Origin: Siphonodentalium dalli | Lineage: Eukaryota > Mollusca > Scaphopoda > Gadilida > Siphonodentaliidae | DNA length: 64,000 nucleotides | Direction of reading: 5' to 3' | Assembly: GCA_032622095.1 (NCBI GenBank) | Contig: CP136065.1 | Span: forward strand, 243,083,530-243,147,529 | In this document: piece by piece, positions 22,814 to 35,452 of the stretch | How positions within the stretch are numbered: position 1 is the first letter of the stretch | Layout of the letters: every line of letters begins with the position of its first letter | Notes under the pieces: model-generated | What the model was told of the DNA's origin: nothing | What the model saw: the letters and a program-made list of their open reading frames with translations, nothing else | Database searches by the model: none | Position numbers and translations under genes: made by a program

Positions 22814-23220
22814 CCCTTTACCCAACAGAACGGCCCTGTGCCAATGCATTCCCTTATATATGCGAGTCGATCATAGGTCGCCTCGCATATATAAGAGAAT
22901 GCATTGGCTCAACACGTATTCAAAATGATCAAATTGTCAAAGAATGTAGGAAATATTATAAGAAAAATTGGTAAAAAGTGTTAAAAACAGAATTGTTTTA
23001 GGCCAATGCATTCTCTTATATATGCGAGGCGACCTATGGTCGACTCGCATATATAAGAGAATGCATTGGCACATGGCATAACTGTAACCATCACAATGTG
23101 GTCCATGAACCGGTTCCAATGATATCCATATTTGTAAGGTGTTATTGAGACAGACCGAAGATATTTTAGGCTGTTGAAGCTTTATTTGGGCGTTTTTTGG
23201 CCATTTTGTTGGGTAAAGGG
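22814..23220 (+). mobile_element. Complete piggyBac-type MITE (407 bp)
   Basis: TTAA target duplications sit at 22810-22813 and 23221-23224. The terminal inverted repeats are CCCTTTACCCAACA and TGTTGGGTAAAGGG. TTAA plus a CCCTTT terminus is the piggyBac hallmark. The interior carries two copies of the 66-70-bp palindromic module (about 22839-22908 and 23003-23072) and no transposase, so mobility would depend on an enzyme encoded elsewhere. Confidence 0.88.
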
Positions 23221-23229
23221 TTAAGTAGG

Positions 23230-26200
23230 TTCAGCCACACGTACGTGTAACACACAACGTGTTTTACTATGGTATTATTATGGTATTATTATGGATATGC
23301 ACTTGGAGGGAAAATGCATGTGATTCGCCAAAACTACACGTTTTGAGATAGCAGCTCAACTTTTATTAGATAATATATTTACACTTTTGCTGTTTAATCT
23401 TACAATATACTATATATTAGATTAGTTTGCATACTTCTTTCAGAAGGGCGCGTCCTGGTTTAGAAAACGAAAATTATTTCCTACCAAAGTTAAAAAATGT
23501 GTGAATTTTACACACGAGTAGAGGCCTTGTTTAATGATTGCCTTTAGTATGGCACGTTCCGTGTCTTATTATCAACTGACACAATCAACTAACACATTGA
23601 TTTAGTTTGGTTGGTGGTGACGAAATAATACAAAATATGAATTTTCTTGCATTAAATGCCAATAGTGTGCTTGGAGTTCGTTAAAACATGTTTGGTGATA
23701 GAACGTGTTGTGGACAAAAATCCACTTGTGTGTCAGTGATATAGTAGCATGTTCGTATTCCAGCCACGTGTTAGTGACAATATTAAAATGAAGGATGCAT
23801 GAGTGGCCAAAATCGAACAATAAACAATATTGCCACTGTTTAAAACAAATTAACATTTGACCACAATCAAACAAAAATTTGTGGATTCTACATCAGGGAC
23901 TGAAACTTTAGAGATGGGACATTATTGTACAGAAAACATGACATTTTGTGATCACGTTATAATTCAACGGTAGAGTATTTGCCAATGGTGGACATAGAAC
24001 ACTCTAGCACTCAATATTTGACAATATTTAAATCTTTATCCTATCACAATGAGCACATTATAGCATAACGTGTCATGGACAGGCTTTCTTGGTGGCAAGA
24101 GTCCACTGGTAGCCTTTCGGTTATCTACAAGTCAAATTAAATAGTTAGGATAGTAAAACGGCTAATATGTCTTCCGTTATAGAACTGTTTAAACGTGTGA
24201 TAAAGGTATACGGAAAATATATGGTAAGCAATTTAACCTTGAAATTAACTCCGTTTCAATCACGGTTGTTGTTTTTGTTATAGGTTATACAGACTATAAA
24301 TGATTATTTTTGGGCTGAGACCAGTAGTCAGTCGAATTGCCGATGGTGGTTATGGTGCAACACTTACTGTCATAGGCTGTATGCAACACTTAATGTCATG
24401 CACTGTATGTAACACTTACTGTCGTACACTGTGTGCAACACTTACTATCATATGCTGAATGCGCATCTTGAATCTGTATCTTGCAGTTCACTAAGCTTTG
24501 ATCAAACCTGCAAAGAGATTGTATACATTCAGGAAATATTGATGAAAATCTCACCTCTAAATTACAGACATCAATGATCGAAATAAAGATAACCAATACA
24601 ATGTAATATATAACTAATGTTAAGAGAGTACTTCTTTCAAAACGCTGTCTGACTACATTTGAACTGTTCACCCTCCCACAGTCATCTAAAATATGGGTTG
24701 TCAATTTAGGGTCATGCCGACACGGAACATATTATTTAAAACAACCGAAAAAGCCATCGAATAATGCTAAACAAATCGTATAGGAAATATTCTGAAATTT
24801 CATGACCGATTTTTGTTACAAGCGGCTATATTTGTATTCGACTGGATAAAATGAAATCTTCCGAAATCATTTGATACAACATTTGAAACACTACCAATAT
24901 TCGATAGGCTGGTATCTGAAATAATTAACTTCGAGACCGGATTTGATATATGTATTGTGCAAACAGGCGTCCACGTGCGGGTTGACTGTCAGCAACTAAG
25001 CACGTCGGGTCGCGCGAATCAATTAATTGTAACTATTTACGACAGGCTCTGCGATGTTAACCGGCCAATACAAAAATACTGCGTTGTTGTATGATATAAA
25101 CAACCCAAACTGTAAGCAAATATTTAAAAAAAAGGTATTTCTGATAAATCATGTTTGAGGGGTATATACTGCACTGTGTTATCGTTTTCAAATAGCTGGT
25201 TAAAACGTGTAACAAAAAAACTTCTGCCTGGAACATTTCCCTCGTGTTATCGGAAACTGATCATTTTGTTTTGACTAAGTCGTGATTGTGGTGAGATTAT
25301 CGTGAACTCCATGACCCCGATGGACCGTACACGCATACAAGTACATTTATGTCAACATATCCTCGCGGAAATACGCACATAATATACCTATACAGTGAAA
25401 TAGGTACATAATGTGATTATTTAATTCTGAAATAAGCAGATAATGATTGATGTCCGTTGTTTCGAATTATGGCATGGGCCACAGCGAAAACACACGATAG
25501 AGAGCGTACACATTGAAAGTCTTGAGTTGGCTTATGTGTCATTGTGCGCACATAATCTGCTTAGAATCTCCTCATTATGAGTCGATGTCACTAAAACGGT
25601 CTCATTTTCAGCACATTATCGACTCAAACTGAGGCGGTTCACAGCAGGTTATCAACATAAAACACGTTCTATTGTAAGCAGATAATGTGCGATTTTTGGT
25701 AGAACAGGCTGTTTATGTACATGTATATAATTACATAACAACGTTTGTGATGCAATTAACTGGAACTATAACGCCCCGTTTACGGATACATGGACAACGT
25801 AATCATAATATATAAAACCAATTTTTTTCTAAATAATTTACTAATCGATGAGTATGTTGGATCGCCCTGATTTTATTGTATCTATCTACTGGTCTGCGCT
25901 AATATTGCTTACAACTGAAGTGTGGGTACTGTAGACAAAATTATTTTATTTTAAGGGCAGTTAATCCAGTGTTCTGGGCTGTTATATCATATATGTTATA
26001 TATATTTAATTACCTTTATATTAATATTTTAAAACGGCCACGGTGATTGTGAAGCTAAGATATAATACAACCCTTTTCGGGCAAAATTGGATCTCTATGT
26101 CCAAGATGGTCGCCAAAGTGGTACCAGGAATTGGACAATTTGACGAGTATTCACTAATATCTTCTAGATCAGTTTCTGCTGTTTGGAAATGGCTGAGAAT

Positions 26201-26730
26201 TGTGACTTTAGTTTATATTTTTCATACTAACTGATCATTGGAGCAATACGGTATACCACTCCTGGGGTCCCAGCCACTTCTGATCCCTCAAATATTCGAT
26301 TTTATAGAACGCGCTATCAAATTTTAAAAAATCACCATTGGGATTGTAGTCATATTTCAACAACAAATGAGTATAACTGTGCAATTTAAGTCATGAATAC
26401 TATTATTTGTGAAAATTCCAACTCAATGACACCAAAATTATCACTTTAGTTCAAAATGGATTCCAAAATGGCGGCCAACTTATTGAAAATGGTAGATATT
26501 GCCCCAACGTGCCCTATAATCGCTTACAATATGTCGTTGAATAAAATCGACTAATATGCCTTATATGCTTTGAATACTAACATACTAACATTGATGATTG
26601 TTTAATCATTTTTAATTGTGATTATTGTAACTACTGACTTTATGGGAATATTGGATTTTGTATCACAAATATGACATAAAAATCGGTAAAATATTACTTT
26701 TCAGATTTGGACCATTTTTAGCTCAATTTT
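23230..26730. other. Long stretch without a gene
   Basis: AT-rich. ORFs of 63-102 aa (23602-23874, 24396-24704, 26043-26234) show no motifs, and I saw no phase-consistent exons. Apart from the 26-bp repeat, nothing structured stands out. Confidence 0.4.
24356..24459. repeat. Four 26-bp tandem units
   Basis: Units start TGCAACACTTACTGTCATA and end GCTGTA; four copies with scattered substitutions, exactly 26 bp apart. Confidence 0.8.
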
Positions 26731-26739
26731 ACTTTGTAA

Positions 26740-27640
26740 AGTTTGAGATATTGCCGTGGGTTGGCGTCCGTCGACCTTCGTGCGTCCATACGTGAGCAAT
26801 TTCCTTTGGATCACCCTAATGGCCGCATCCGTCATTCGAGCATCGCCAAACTTCGTATGAATCATCGGGGTGTCTCTAGATGGGAGCCATCGATTTTTCC
26901 CCGAAATTCGTTAAAAAACATGGCCGCCGGCAGCCATTTTGAATTTTACTCTTTGCATGACTAAATCCTTCGGCACACCCTGCAGGCCTTATCCCTCATC
27001 CGATCATCACCAAACTTCATATGGATCTTCGGGGTAATGGGAGCCATCGATTATTTTACGAAATTAGTCTAAAAACATGGCCGCCAGCAGCCATTTTGGA
27101 TTTCAAATTTGAATCCATCGGCCCAGCCCGCATCACGCATTTATTGGAGAATTGTTTTGAAAATCCGCAGGCATGTTTAGGATCACATCTAGATGGGAGC
27201 CGTCGAATTTTAACAATATTCGATGGAAAGCATGGCCCTCATGCAGCAGCCGTCTTGGATTTTACTCTTTGCATGACTACATCCTTGGCCCACCCTACAG
27301 ATCACCCTCATCCGATCATCACCAAACTTTGGGGTGCCCTCGAGGTGGGAGCGATCGATTATTCCCGAAATTCGTTAAAAACATCGCTGCCAGCGGCCAT
27401 CTTTGATCTTACATCTTTGATCTTACTCTTTGCTTGACTAAATCCTTCGGCACACCCCACAGGCCACATCCCTCATCCAATTGTCACTAAACTTCATATT
27501 GATCTTCGGTGTGTCCTCTAGATTTGAGCCATCGCTTATTTCCGAAATTCGTTACATGGCTGTCAGCAGCAATCTTGAATTTCAAATTTGAATCCATCCG
27601 CACACCCTGCAGCCCACATCTATGGTGAAATGTTTCAAAT
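26740..27640 (+). repeat. Degenerate tandem repeat with ATGGCCGCC motifs, about five units
   Basis: Units of roughly 155-190 bp repeat CATCACCAAACTTCATATGG, then GATCTTCGGGGT, CTAGATGGGAGCCATCGAT, CGAAATTCGTTAAAAACATG and GCCGCCAGCAGCCATTTTGG. Units begin near 26745, 26975, 27125, 27300 and 27450. The 138-aa and 77-aa ORFs read through these units and are not convincing genes. Confidence 0.75.
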
Positions 27641-27649
27641 GAAAATACT

Positions 27650-29990
27650 TTAATCTATACAATACAATACAAGACATTTACTGCTACTGCTTGGCTGTCC
27701 TTTATCATTCTATTCATTGCTCAGCAAAAATAAACTCCTTCCCAAGTTGAGCTACAGTGTCATTGGTAATTTCATTTGAACACTGTTACACCTCCACTAG
27801 CTATCTGGCACGGAAATGGATATCATATCATGCAGCGAACACCCCTCTTCGTCCATGTGCGATCGGGCAAGTTGCTAGCTAAGGCGAAAGTTAATGTATT
27901 TATCCATACTCTACGGTCGGAAATCGCTCAAATGTACTCAAAAATCACAAATGGTGACACCGCCGACTGTATCGCCGACAGAAGACCGAACGAGATGCAC
28001 TATCGTGCAGAATACACCTATATATGTAGAGCAGTTGCATTTACCAAGTCGGTTGCTCGAGCGGAACCTATATTGTTAACCGCTAACTTACGGCGCACCT
28101 TCCCTATCTGCCTGACCACAGCACGGGGCTTGAACTAGTGTTTACTTGAGTGTGGACGCAAAGCTGGATAGCAACCGGTGGAAGTCTTCATGTGTTTACT
28201 TTCCCGTTGATAGCTCAGTGGATTAACAGAACGATCGTGACTGGCTGGATTAAAACGTGAATCTTGGTACTCATGTTCTTTGAACAAATGTTCATCTTTT
28301 TGGCAGGGGATGACAGACTACCATATACTGGTGAGGAATAAATCTGGTTTCTATGGCAACGGCATCTGGTAAATTGGAGGAAACGGGGTAACCTGTTTCT
28401 TCGAAACTAATTGGTTTTATGTTTGCTATTAGTATCATAGTTGGTGATACAATTTGTTGTCGACTTCATAATATAAATGGCGGAAACCCTCTAACCACGT
28501 CCCTGAGACTGAGACTTTCAGTACCGGTACCGCTACCGCTGTACCATACGCGGAACCGCCCCAATACCGATAGGTCTGGAATCGTCGTTACCATGAGAAG
28601 CATGGTCGTACGTATCCCACCCTGTGTGCATCCATGCAGTCAAATTCGGCATTTAAACGGGTTAATATATTCACTTAGGCCTTAGCTAGCAACTTGCCCG
28701 GTGCAGTGGGGTGTTCACTGCATTTAGACAGATTTATTGACAGATACGACTACTTGAGACCGATGTCAAAGCAATTGCATCAATAACATGTGATTATAAT
28801 TATAGTAACATAAAATATTCCAATGTTTGGTGATTCACATCGTTTATGTAGAAAGAGTTAGACCACGTTGCAGATGATATTGCATGTTTTTGGTTCATCA
28901 TTTCTCAAGATGACTTAGAATTTATGTTGGTGAGCCATATTATTAAAGGTCTGAATATTGTCGCTTATTTCCGCAATAAAATAATAAAAAGAAACTTAAT
29001 ATTCTACTCAAGTCTCAGCTCCAGACACTTTATTGACAAAGCATGGACCTGAAATATCGTGTCCCACCAAAAGGTGTCCTGACCTAAATAACAAATAAGC
29101 AACTCACATCCAATCCCTCGTCATATTTTGCCATCGTCTACTAAAGGTCATGGGAGTTATATGCGACAATCAGATACCAAAATAGTTTCAGACACAGCCA
29201 TTTTCATTATGTTCATTATTATATCTATTATTATGTGTGTTTGCTTTATAAATGTACCGTAATGAATTTAAAGGGGGACTGCACACTAGGTCTGGCTTTG
29301 AGTATGTTGAGTGTGTATGGGTGGTCCCGTAAATGTCCGGATTTGGTTTACCAATTTATTATTATATTGATATTCCATCCTCCCCTGTATTACAAAATGA
29401 CTGGGGAAGAGTCTCACAACGGTGACCATTTATAATATACGAATATCTGAGTGTTATGGCCCAAATGAATAGATCAAGGTGGAAAGCCTATTTGCCGAGA
29501 TGAAGGAGGTAACTCTATTTGCTCCAAAAAACACACAAATTAGTATGCCTGTACAAATGTCCCAAACGGGTACATTTTGTGACCAGTTCAAAAACATTAA
29601 GTATTTCAAAATAATGTGAAATTAAAATAATGCGACTTGACATTTTCATCGAAATTGAAATGCCAGTTAAATTGTAGAGGGACTAAAGGTAATAATACAA
29701 TATATTCCACCACGATTGGCAATAAGACTAACGAACACAAAATAAATTCTAACATACTGAATTCTTTATAATCGGCTTGCTTCATAATTTATAGTGATCA
29801 ATCAACCCGGGAACAAGCAAAATATGTACTTATATATGTTTATTTATATATACATGTATCTTGTTTTTTGTTTGTATTTCGAATTTATGATTGTTTGTCT
29901 CACCACTCATCACACAGTTCCAACGAACACACTTGTAGCGAACGCTGTCACGAATATGGTTTCGTACACAATACCCCATTGCCTGACTGT
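27650..29990. other. Stretch without a supported gene
   Basis: It contains 60-120-aa ORFs with no recognisable motifs and overlapping frames (27776-28138 and 27894-28079). A weak tRNA-like box A (AGCTCAGTGGATTAACAGA, 28212) lacks a good box B. Confidence 0.4.
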
Positions 29991-30160
29991 AAACAGCAAC
30001 GTGGGTTATTTCCAATTTAATCCGCCATGACATCAAATATAGTGCAATATAGGCAGGCGATACGGCTTTTCAAATTACGTACCAGTATGTGCAGTGTGGA
30101 TAAATTTTCCAAAACTCGGCGTGTAATACTTCAAACATTAAATTACCTAAATTCGGACAC

Positions 30161-30944
30161 ATGCAAATATTACTTGTTCGTACAGTTCTAATAAGTATGG
30201 TTTTGATTATTTTGAGCAAGGAGGTGCATAAAAATCCAGGTCCGCGTGAGGAGACATTATCAATTTTCCATTATAATGTCCGAAGTCTAAGACACAAATT
30301 GTCCAAACTAACTGAGAATATTGATGAATATGATATTGTTTGTTTTACAGAAACCCATTTAAATGTTGGTATTCCAATCGAAAAAATATTGCTTCCTAAT
30401 TATCAGGGGCCAATTTGATTGGACAGAAACTAACGAGGAGGTGGTCTAGCAATTTACTTTTGCTGACGGTCTCGTATTTAAAGATATCCCTCAACTCGAC
30501 TTTGTTGATGAAATACTCTGGTTCGAAATTGGTTCGAAACAAAAAATTCTGCTATGTGTGACTTATCGATCTGAGAAGGAGTGTATAGAATCATATTGGA
30601 AAGACCTAGAATCCTCTGTTGAAAGCGCTCTTTCGATAAATCCCTCCCTGATTATTGTCGGTGACTTAAATGGTGACCTTTTGAAACAATCAGGACCATT
30701 GCACGATATAACAAGTAGATGGGCTCTAACGAACGCAATCACCAACCAAACTCGTGTGACTGGAAGCTCCTCGACCTTGGTCGACCCAATTTTGTTAAGT
30801 GATACTCTATCATTCGTTAAAGCATCCACTCTTGATCTGGGCCACTCAGACCATTATGCGACCACCATAGAACTACTTACACCAATCGTAAATCAGAGAC
30901 ATGAATTTTTCAGGTATGGAATTATACCAAAGGTGATTACTTAA
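30161..30944 (+). pseudogene. LINE: N-terminus and AP-type endonuclease region
   Basis: The first 25 codons are hydrophobic, ending LSKEVHKNPGP, close to the DVExNPGP ribosome-skipping motif. SIFHYNVRSLRHKLSKL and DIVCFTETHL follow, the endonuclease N-terminal blocks. After a frame break near 30417 the second half reads LIIVGDLNGDLL, DPILLSDTLSFVKAST and LGHSDHYAT. These fit the VGDFN, D..L and SDH motifs of LINE endonucleases. In life it would nick target DNA to prime reverse transcription. Disrupted by at least one frameshift. Confidence 0.85.
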
Positions 30945-30946
30945 AT

Positions 30947-32096
30947 ATGAATGCAGAGATCCATGCAATAAATTGGACATATATTTTATCTGAAAGAGGC
31001 ACAAACATAAATGTAAATACAATGGTAACCATTTTCACAGACATGTTCCTTAATATTGCAAAAAAGAATATACCATTTCAAACAATTACAATTAGGACAA
31101 ATGATAAACCACGGTTTGATAGCTCTATTAGATTAAATATAAGAAAAAGAGAACGCTTAAGAAAGAAAGCTTTAAACTCAAATAACAAATGCACTGGGAC
31201 AAGTATAAACAAATTCTAAATAAGATAAACAACTTGAAAAAGTTTGCAAAAGAGAAATATTTGTTAAATCTGGATAAAAATTTGAAACTCAACACAGGTC
31301 CAAATCAATTCTGGCATGTCGTGAAACAGCTGCTTAACAATTTTTCTAATAAGAGTAAAATCCCAATTCTAGAGTTTGACAACTCATTTTATGATTCTGA
31401 TGAAGAAAGGGCTGAACTGTTGAACAAAATGTTTATAATGAATAGCACCATAGACAGTTCGGAATCTGACATTCCCAATTTCGCAAATAGAACAGCATCA
31501 AATATAAACTCGATAGAAACATCCGAAGATGAAATTTCAACTATTCTCGAATCTTTATCCATAAATAAAGCCAATGGTCCGGATGGTATCAGTAACAAAA
31601 TGTTAAATGAAAACCACAGATCAGTATGCAAACCACTCAAAATAATTTTTAATAAAGAGCTGTTGTTTTCCGGACACATGGAAACGTGCTGATGTCATAC
31701 TATTGATCAAAAAAGGAAAATCACAAGATCCAAATAATTACAGACCCATTTCACTTCTCAGTTGTGTTGGAAAAGTTCTCGAAAGAATCGTTCACAATAA
31801 ATTTTTTACACATTTGCAATCCAGAGATCTCCTATATTCGCACCAGTCTGGTTTTATTCCCGGTCATGGAACGGAACTACAACTAATAGAAATTATCATA
31901 ATATAGTAGAAGCGCTTGATAAAGGTGATACGACATGTGCAGTATTCTGTGATATTTCCAAAGCCTTTGACAAAGTGTGGCATCGTGGTCTTATACATAA
32001 GCTCGATAAATATGGTATTAAAGGAGATATTCTTAAATGGTCTGTGAACTACCTTGAAAATCGTAAACAACGCGTACGAATTAACTCCAGTTTTTC
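30947..32096 (+). pseudogene. LINE: reverse transcriptase, fingers and start of palm
   Basis: It reads QFWHVVKQLL, then LSINKANGPDGISNKML, DPNNYRPISLLSCVGKVLER, SHQSGFIPGHGTE and DISKAFDKVWHRGLIHKL. These are the standard RT blocks up to the first catalytic Asp region (DISKAFD). Frameshifts fall near 31200, 31690 and 31905. After INSSFSKY at about 32096 the expected GVPQGS and catalytic YADD blocks are missing. Confidence 0.88.
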
Positions 32097-32925
32097 CAAA
32101 TATCTTCTTAACCGTCAGACTCTCGAAATATTATATTTAGCTCACGTCCGTCCATTAATGGAGTATGCTAGTTGTCTATGGATTGGAGCACCTGACTATC
32201 TATTAAAAAGACTAGATGATGTACAGATCGAAGCTGCGCGTATAGTTAAGGTTGTACAAAATCGGTCCCCCATGATAGGTTGCTCTTTGAACTCTGATGG
32301 GAGAAGCTGGAAAGTAGGCGGTATGTTAAACGAATGAGTATATTTTACAATATTGCAAACGGCAAAGCCCCCGCCTACTTAACTCAGCTTCTTCCGGCAA
32401 AGGTTAAGGATAAATGTATTTACGAACTGAGAAATGCATCAAATTTAAATCGTCCCATTTCAAATTGCAAAAGAACAGATAAAACTTTCTTCCCCACATG
32501 CGTTATGGATTGGAACAAATTGGATGAAAAAAAAGAAAGAAACATTCAACTCGATAGTTCAAGAAAGCACTAGTAACTAAGCCATTAAAACCACCAACAT
32601 AGTTTTCATATGGTAAACGGCTATTAAACATCCTTCATTGTAAACTGAGGTGTGAATGTAGTAATCTACAAGCTGATAAACTTCAAAATTATATAGCAAT
32701 TTATGCTACATGTAGGTGTGGACATTCTGTAGAAAATGCTTTCCACTATTTTGTTTAATGCCACCTACACTTTAAAGAAAGAATTACACTTCGTAATAAT
32801 CTTCTGCTCTTTAATATACATTCAGTTAAGACACTAATATTTGGGGACCCGAACTTAAAACAATTAGAAAATGAACATATCTTTAAAGCTGTGCAAAATT
32901 ACTTTCGAGATACAACGTAAGAGGA
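32097..32925 (+). pseudogene. LINE: RT C-terminal region and Cys/His knuckle
   Basis: LLNRQTLEILYLAHVRPLME and YASCLWIGAPDYLLKRL are the post-thumb blocks. They continue NIANGKAPAYLTQLLPAKV and a final segment with CRCGHSVENAFHYF, one stop, then CHLHF. The Cys..Cys..His..Cys spacing is typical of the C-terminal knuckle of these elements. Frame changes at about 32335 and 32575. Confidence 0.8.
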
Positions 32926-33295
32926 AAATCCGACAAAGTTCTATCAAGACGCTCGCATCATTTGAATGCAAATTATAAAAATGTTAACAATGCACCATGA
33001 GGTACATGTATCACATTTAAAACAGCTACTTGAAATCATTTTTGAAATTATTTAGAATTGGTGTGGTGGTGAGACTATACAAACTATACTTCAAATAATA
33101 TACAATGATATACTGTATGTATACACTTGTATATATGTTATACATATTGTGTTGACAACCCAAATTATTATGTATCAGTGTTACAACGGCAATTGGGAGA
33201 GGGGGTTATGTATAAGTGGATCGCATTTGTCCTCAAATCCCAATGCCAATCTGTATTGTTATATACTTATTGGTAATAAATATGTTTAAAACCAA

Positions 33296-34255
33296 ATAAA
33301 CGTTTTCTTAGATTGTTATAAATGGGACATCGCGTAATGAAGTGTTCTTCGGTTTCTACCTCCATTCCACACTTTTTGCAAATTCCCTCATCAGCTGGTA
33401 AATTAGGTTGTTTGTGTCTACCTTACTCAATTTCTAAACATTGGTTGCTGATCCGAAGCTTTTTGAAAGACAATCTTACTGCGAAATTTTTAACGAGGTT
33501 CAAATATGGTTCTGTCTGGAATTTCATTTTCGCTCTTTTCAACTTGATTTTACCTGATGGTTTTTCGTTGTTGAATATATCTCGTCTGAAACAGCATACA
33601 TGATCAATTTGTACGTTATCACAAATTTTTCGAATCGATTACAAGGCTTTATCACCACTATCGAAAAGTAGTTATTTATATGTATAGGGACTTCCGAGTC
33701 AAACGACCATTTATCTGTATAATACGATCTTCTGATACATTAACATATTTGTAAATAAGAGATTCTTGGCCTGTGGTCGATGACTTTGTTGCATATTTAA
33801 CTGCACGATATATTGCTTCGTACACAATATGTTATCTACCAAGTTCTGCTCGCACCGCGTGACTCGATGCCATACGATTTACCCAAGCGCATATTTACAA
33901 AAACGTATGTGAGTTTTCAAGATCGTTCAGATTCATGTCGGAGGCCCATACTTCACAGCCATAATGTGCAATTGGTTTGATGAGCTTATCGAAGAGCGTG
34001 CATGTTCCGAACGCTGATTGAATATATATAATTTTGTCTTAAATATTTAATCAGTGCAGAAAGTGCCTTATTGCTTTTATTATGGGCATCAAGTGTAATG
34101 CCCGGGTAAGTATATTCTTTGACAATACCAACAGAGGAATGAGATATCGTTTCCGCTGTTACCGTTCTGAAATACTATGCACATTGCCATATCTGTATTA
34201 ATTGTTAGCCTATTCCGACTTAAATATTTTATACATCCCTTTCCGTAATCAGATA
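33296..34255 (-). pseudogene. Second LINE remnant, C-terminal half of RT, opposite strand
   Basis: Read on the minus strand it gives LTINTDMAMCIVFQNGN (near 34200), YPGITLDAHNKSNKALSAL (near 34090), then KLRISNQCLEIE with a stop, and ICKKCGMEVETEEHF and RCPIYNNLRK (33300-33420). These match the LxIN..KT..mvF block, the post-palm K-A helix and the C-terminal CxxC...HF...CP knuckle of LINEs. Heavily interrupted by stops and frameshifts. Its 3' side abuts the 3' tail of the first LINE. Confidence 0.8.
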
Positions 34256-34329
34256 GCTAGTGGGTGCGCTGCACGTTTTGCGTACCTGACGGAACCGCCC
34301 GTGAGTTACATATAGGGGTTAACAATGGC

Positions 34330-34560
34330 GCTGCCGCCAGAAAGTTGGTATACTGAAGGGTACGGGCGGCATTCGTGGTTGTTAAAATAGTCACGTCCGC
34401 TAAAACCGCCATAAACAAAAAAAATATTATAAAATAGACAGATGTTGCTCTTATACCAATCATAAATACCGCGTGCATGTTATTATAACGTTTGTACGCT
34501 TTGCTGTGTGAACAAACATCAAAAACGTTACAGTGCAATTTGTTTATAGATAAACACTCG
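34330..34560. repeat. Possible distant relative of the 494-bp MITE
   Basis: TAAAACCGCCATAAACAAAA, then ATAGACAG, ATCATAAATACCGCGTGCAT and GTTATTATAACG parallel the order of motifs in 911-1404 (AAAAACCGCCACAAACAGAA, GTAGACAG, AATATCGCATAAACAGTATG). Divergence is high and no ends are visible. Confidence 0.35.
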
Positions 34561-35450
34561 GAACTACCATATCGTTCAATGGCAGTGTTCCGTTGCGCTG
34601 TGGAAGGCGAAGAAAATATTGGCGCCATCAACAATTGCATTCAAATCCCACCACATTTTATTTTAATCGACCGCTTCTACCCGCTGTCAGTTCAAAATCC
34701 AGCTAATCCACATTACTTCACGATTGGGAAATACAGACAGAAAACGCGAACATAATATAATTGTTCTCGCAAAGAGATGAATATTGTTCAATCCCGTTAG
34801 AATTTTATCCTAACCTGGTAATACAAACAAAATATAAAATTTACTATGACAGTATTGTAACTTGTATATATATTTATTGTGGACCTCCAGTTTGGAGAAG
34901 AATATGTATAGTTCATGTAAATATAACAACATTATACAAAGTCGTGGGTTGATAATGTGATTATTGTCCTCGAATCACTTGGCACAAGATGAACAGAAAT
35001 GTAGCAGTGTCGATAATTATTTTGTCCATGTGTTCTATTTCCACCGGGTACTGCATGACGTCGGTGCCGAGTAGAAATGCACAAAGTTCTATATCGCTTA
35101 ACGTATAATGCGCCCGAATCTAAATAAGGAAATGACGCAATATCGTGACTCTGCTTTTAAAAACTTCACTGCGGCTCGGTTTGCATATGGTGAAGTACCC
35201 GTTCTCACGATGTATGACACAAAGCTGCAATGCATAGTTACAATTCCGGAAAATTCGAGAAAAGTTTCAACAAACAAAGTCTCCAAACTTCCCGCAAACA
35301 ACAGAATGCATGTATATATAAGTGATACTGTCCCGGTGTCTAGGGTTTAGATGTTGAATTGGCCGTGTCTGGAACATTGATAACAATAACTGTCCGTAGC
35401 TTTTGATAACTTTATATGTGTATAAGTCATAGTGATAAACACAGCAGGAG
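34560..35450. other. Stretch without a supported gene
   Basis: ORFs 34761-34952 and 35108-35350 have no motifs, and the latter is overlapped by an antisense ORF of similar size. No repeats seen. Confidence 0.4.
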
Positions 35451-35452
35451 CA

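Larger units (their letters stand above)
30050..33295 (+). mobile_element. Dead APE-type non-LTR retrotransposon (CR1/L2/Jockey-like LINE)
   Basis: Pieces of one polyprotein follow in order: a hydrophobic N-terminal segment with a 2A-like motif, an AP endonuclease, the front half of a reverse transcriptase, then the C-terminal region with a Cys/His knuckle. It ends in a short 3' UTR with CCCAATGCCAATCTGTATTG and AATAAATATGTTTAAAACC. Many frame shifts and stops, and a deletion of the catalytic palm, make it inactive. The 5' boundary is uncertain. Clade assignment from motifs only. Confidence 0.88.

Noticed and set aside
27021-27437. 138-aa ORF
   Set aside because: It reads through the degenerate ATGGCCGCC tandem repeat and shares no frame conservation between units.
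28205-28270. tRNA gene or SINE
   Set aside because: A box A-like AGCTCAGTGGATTAACAGA is present, but there is no proper box B or cloverleaf.
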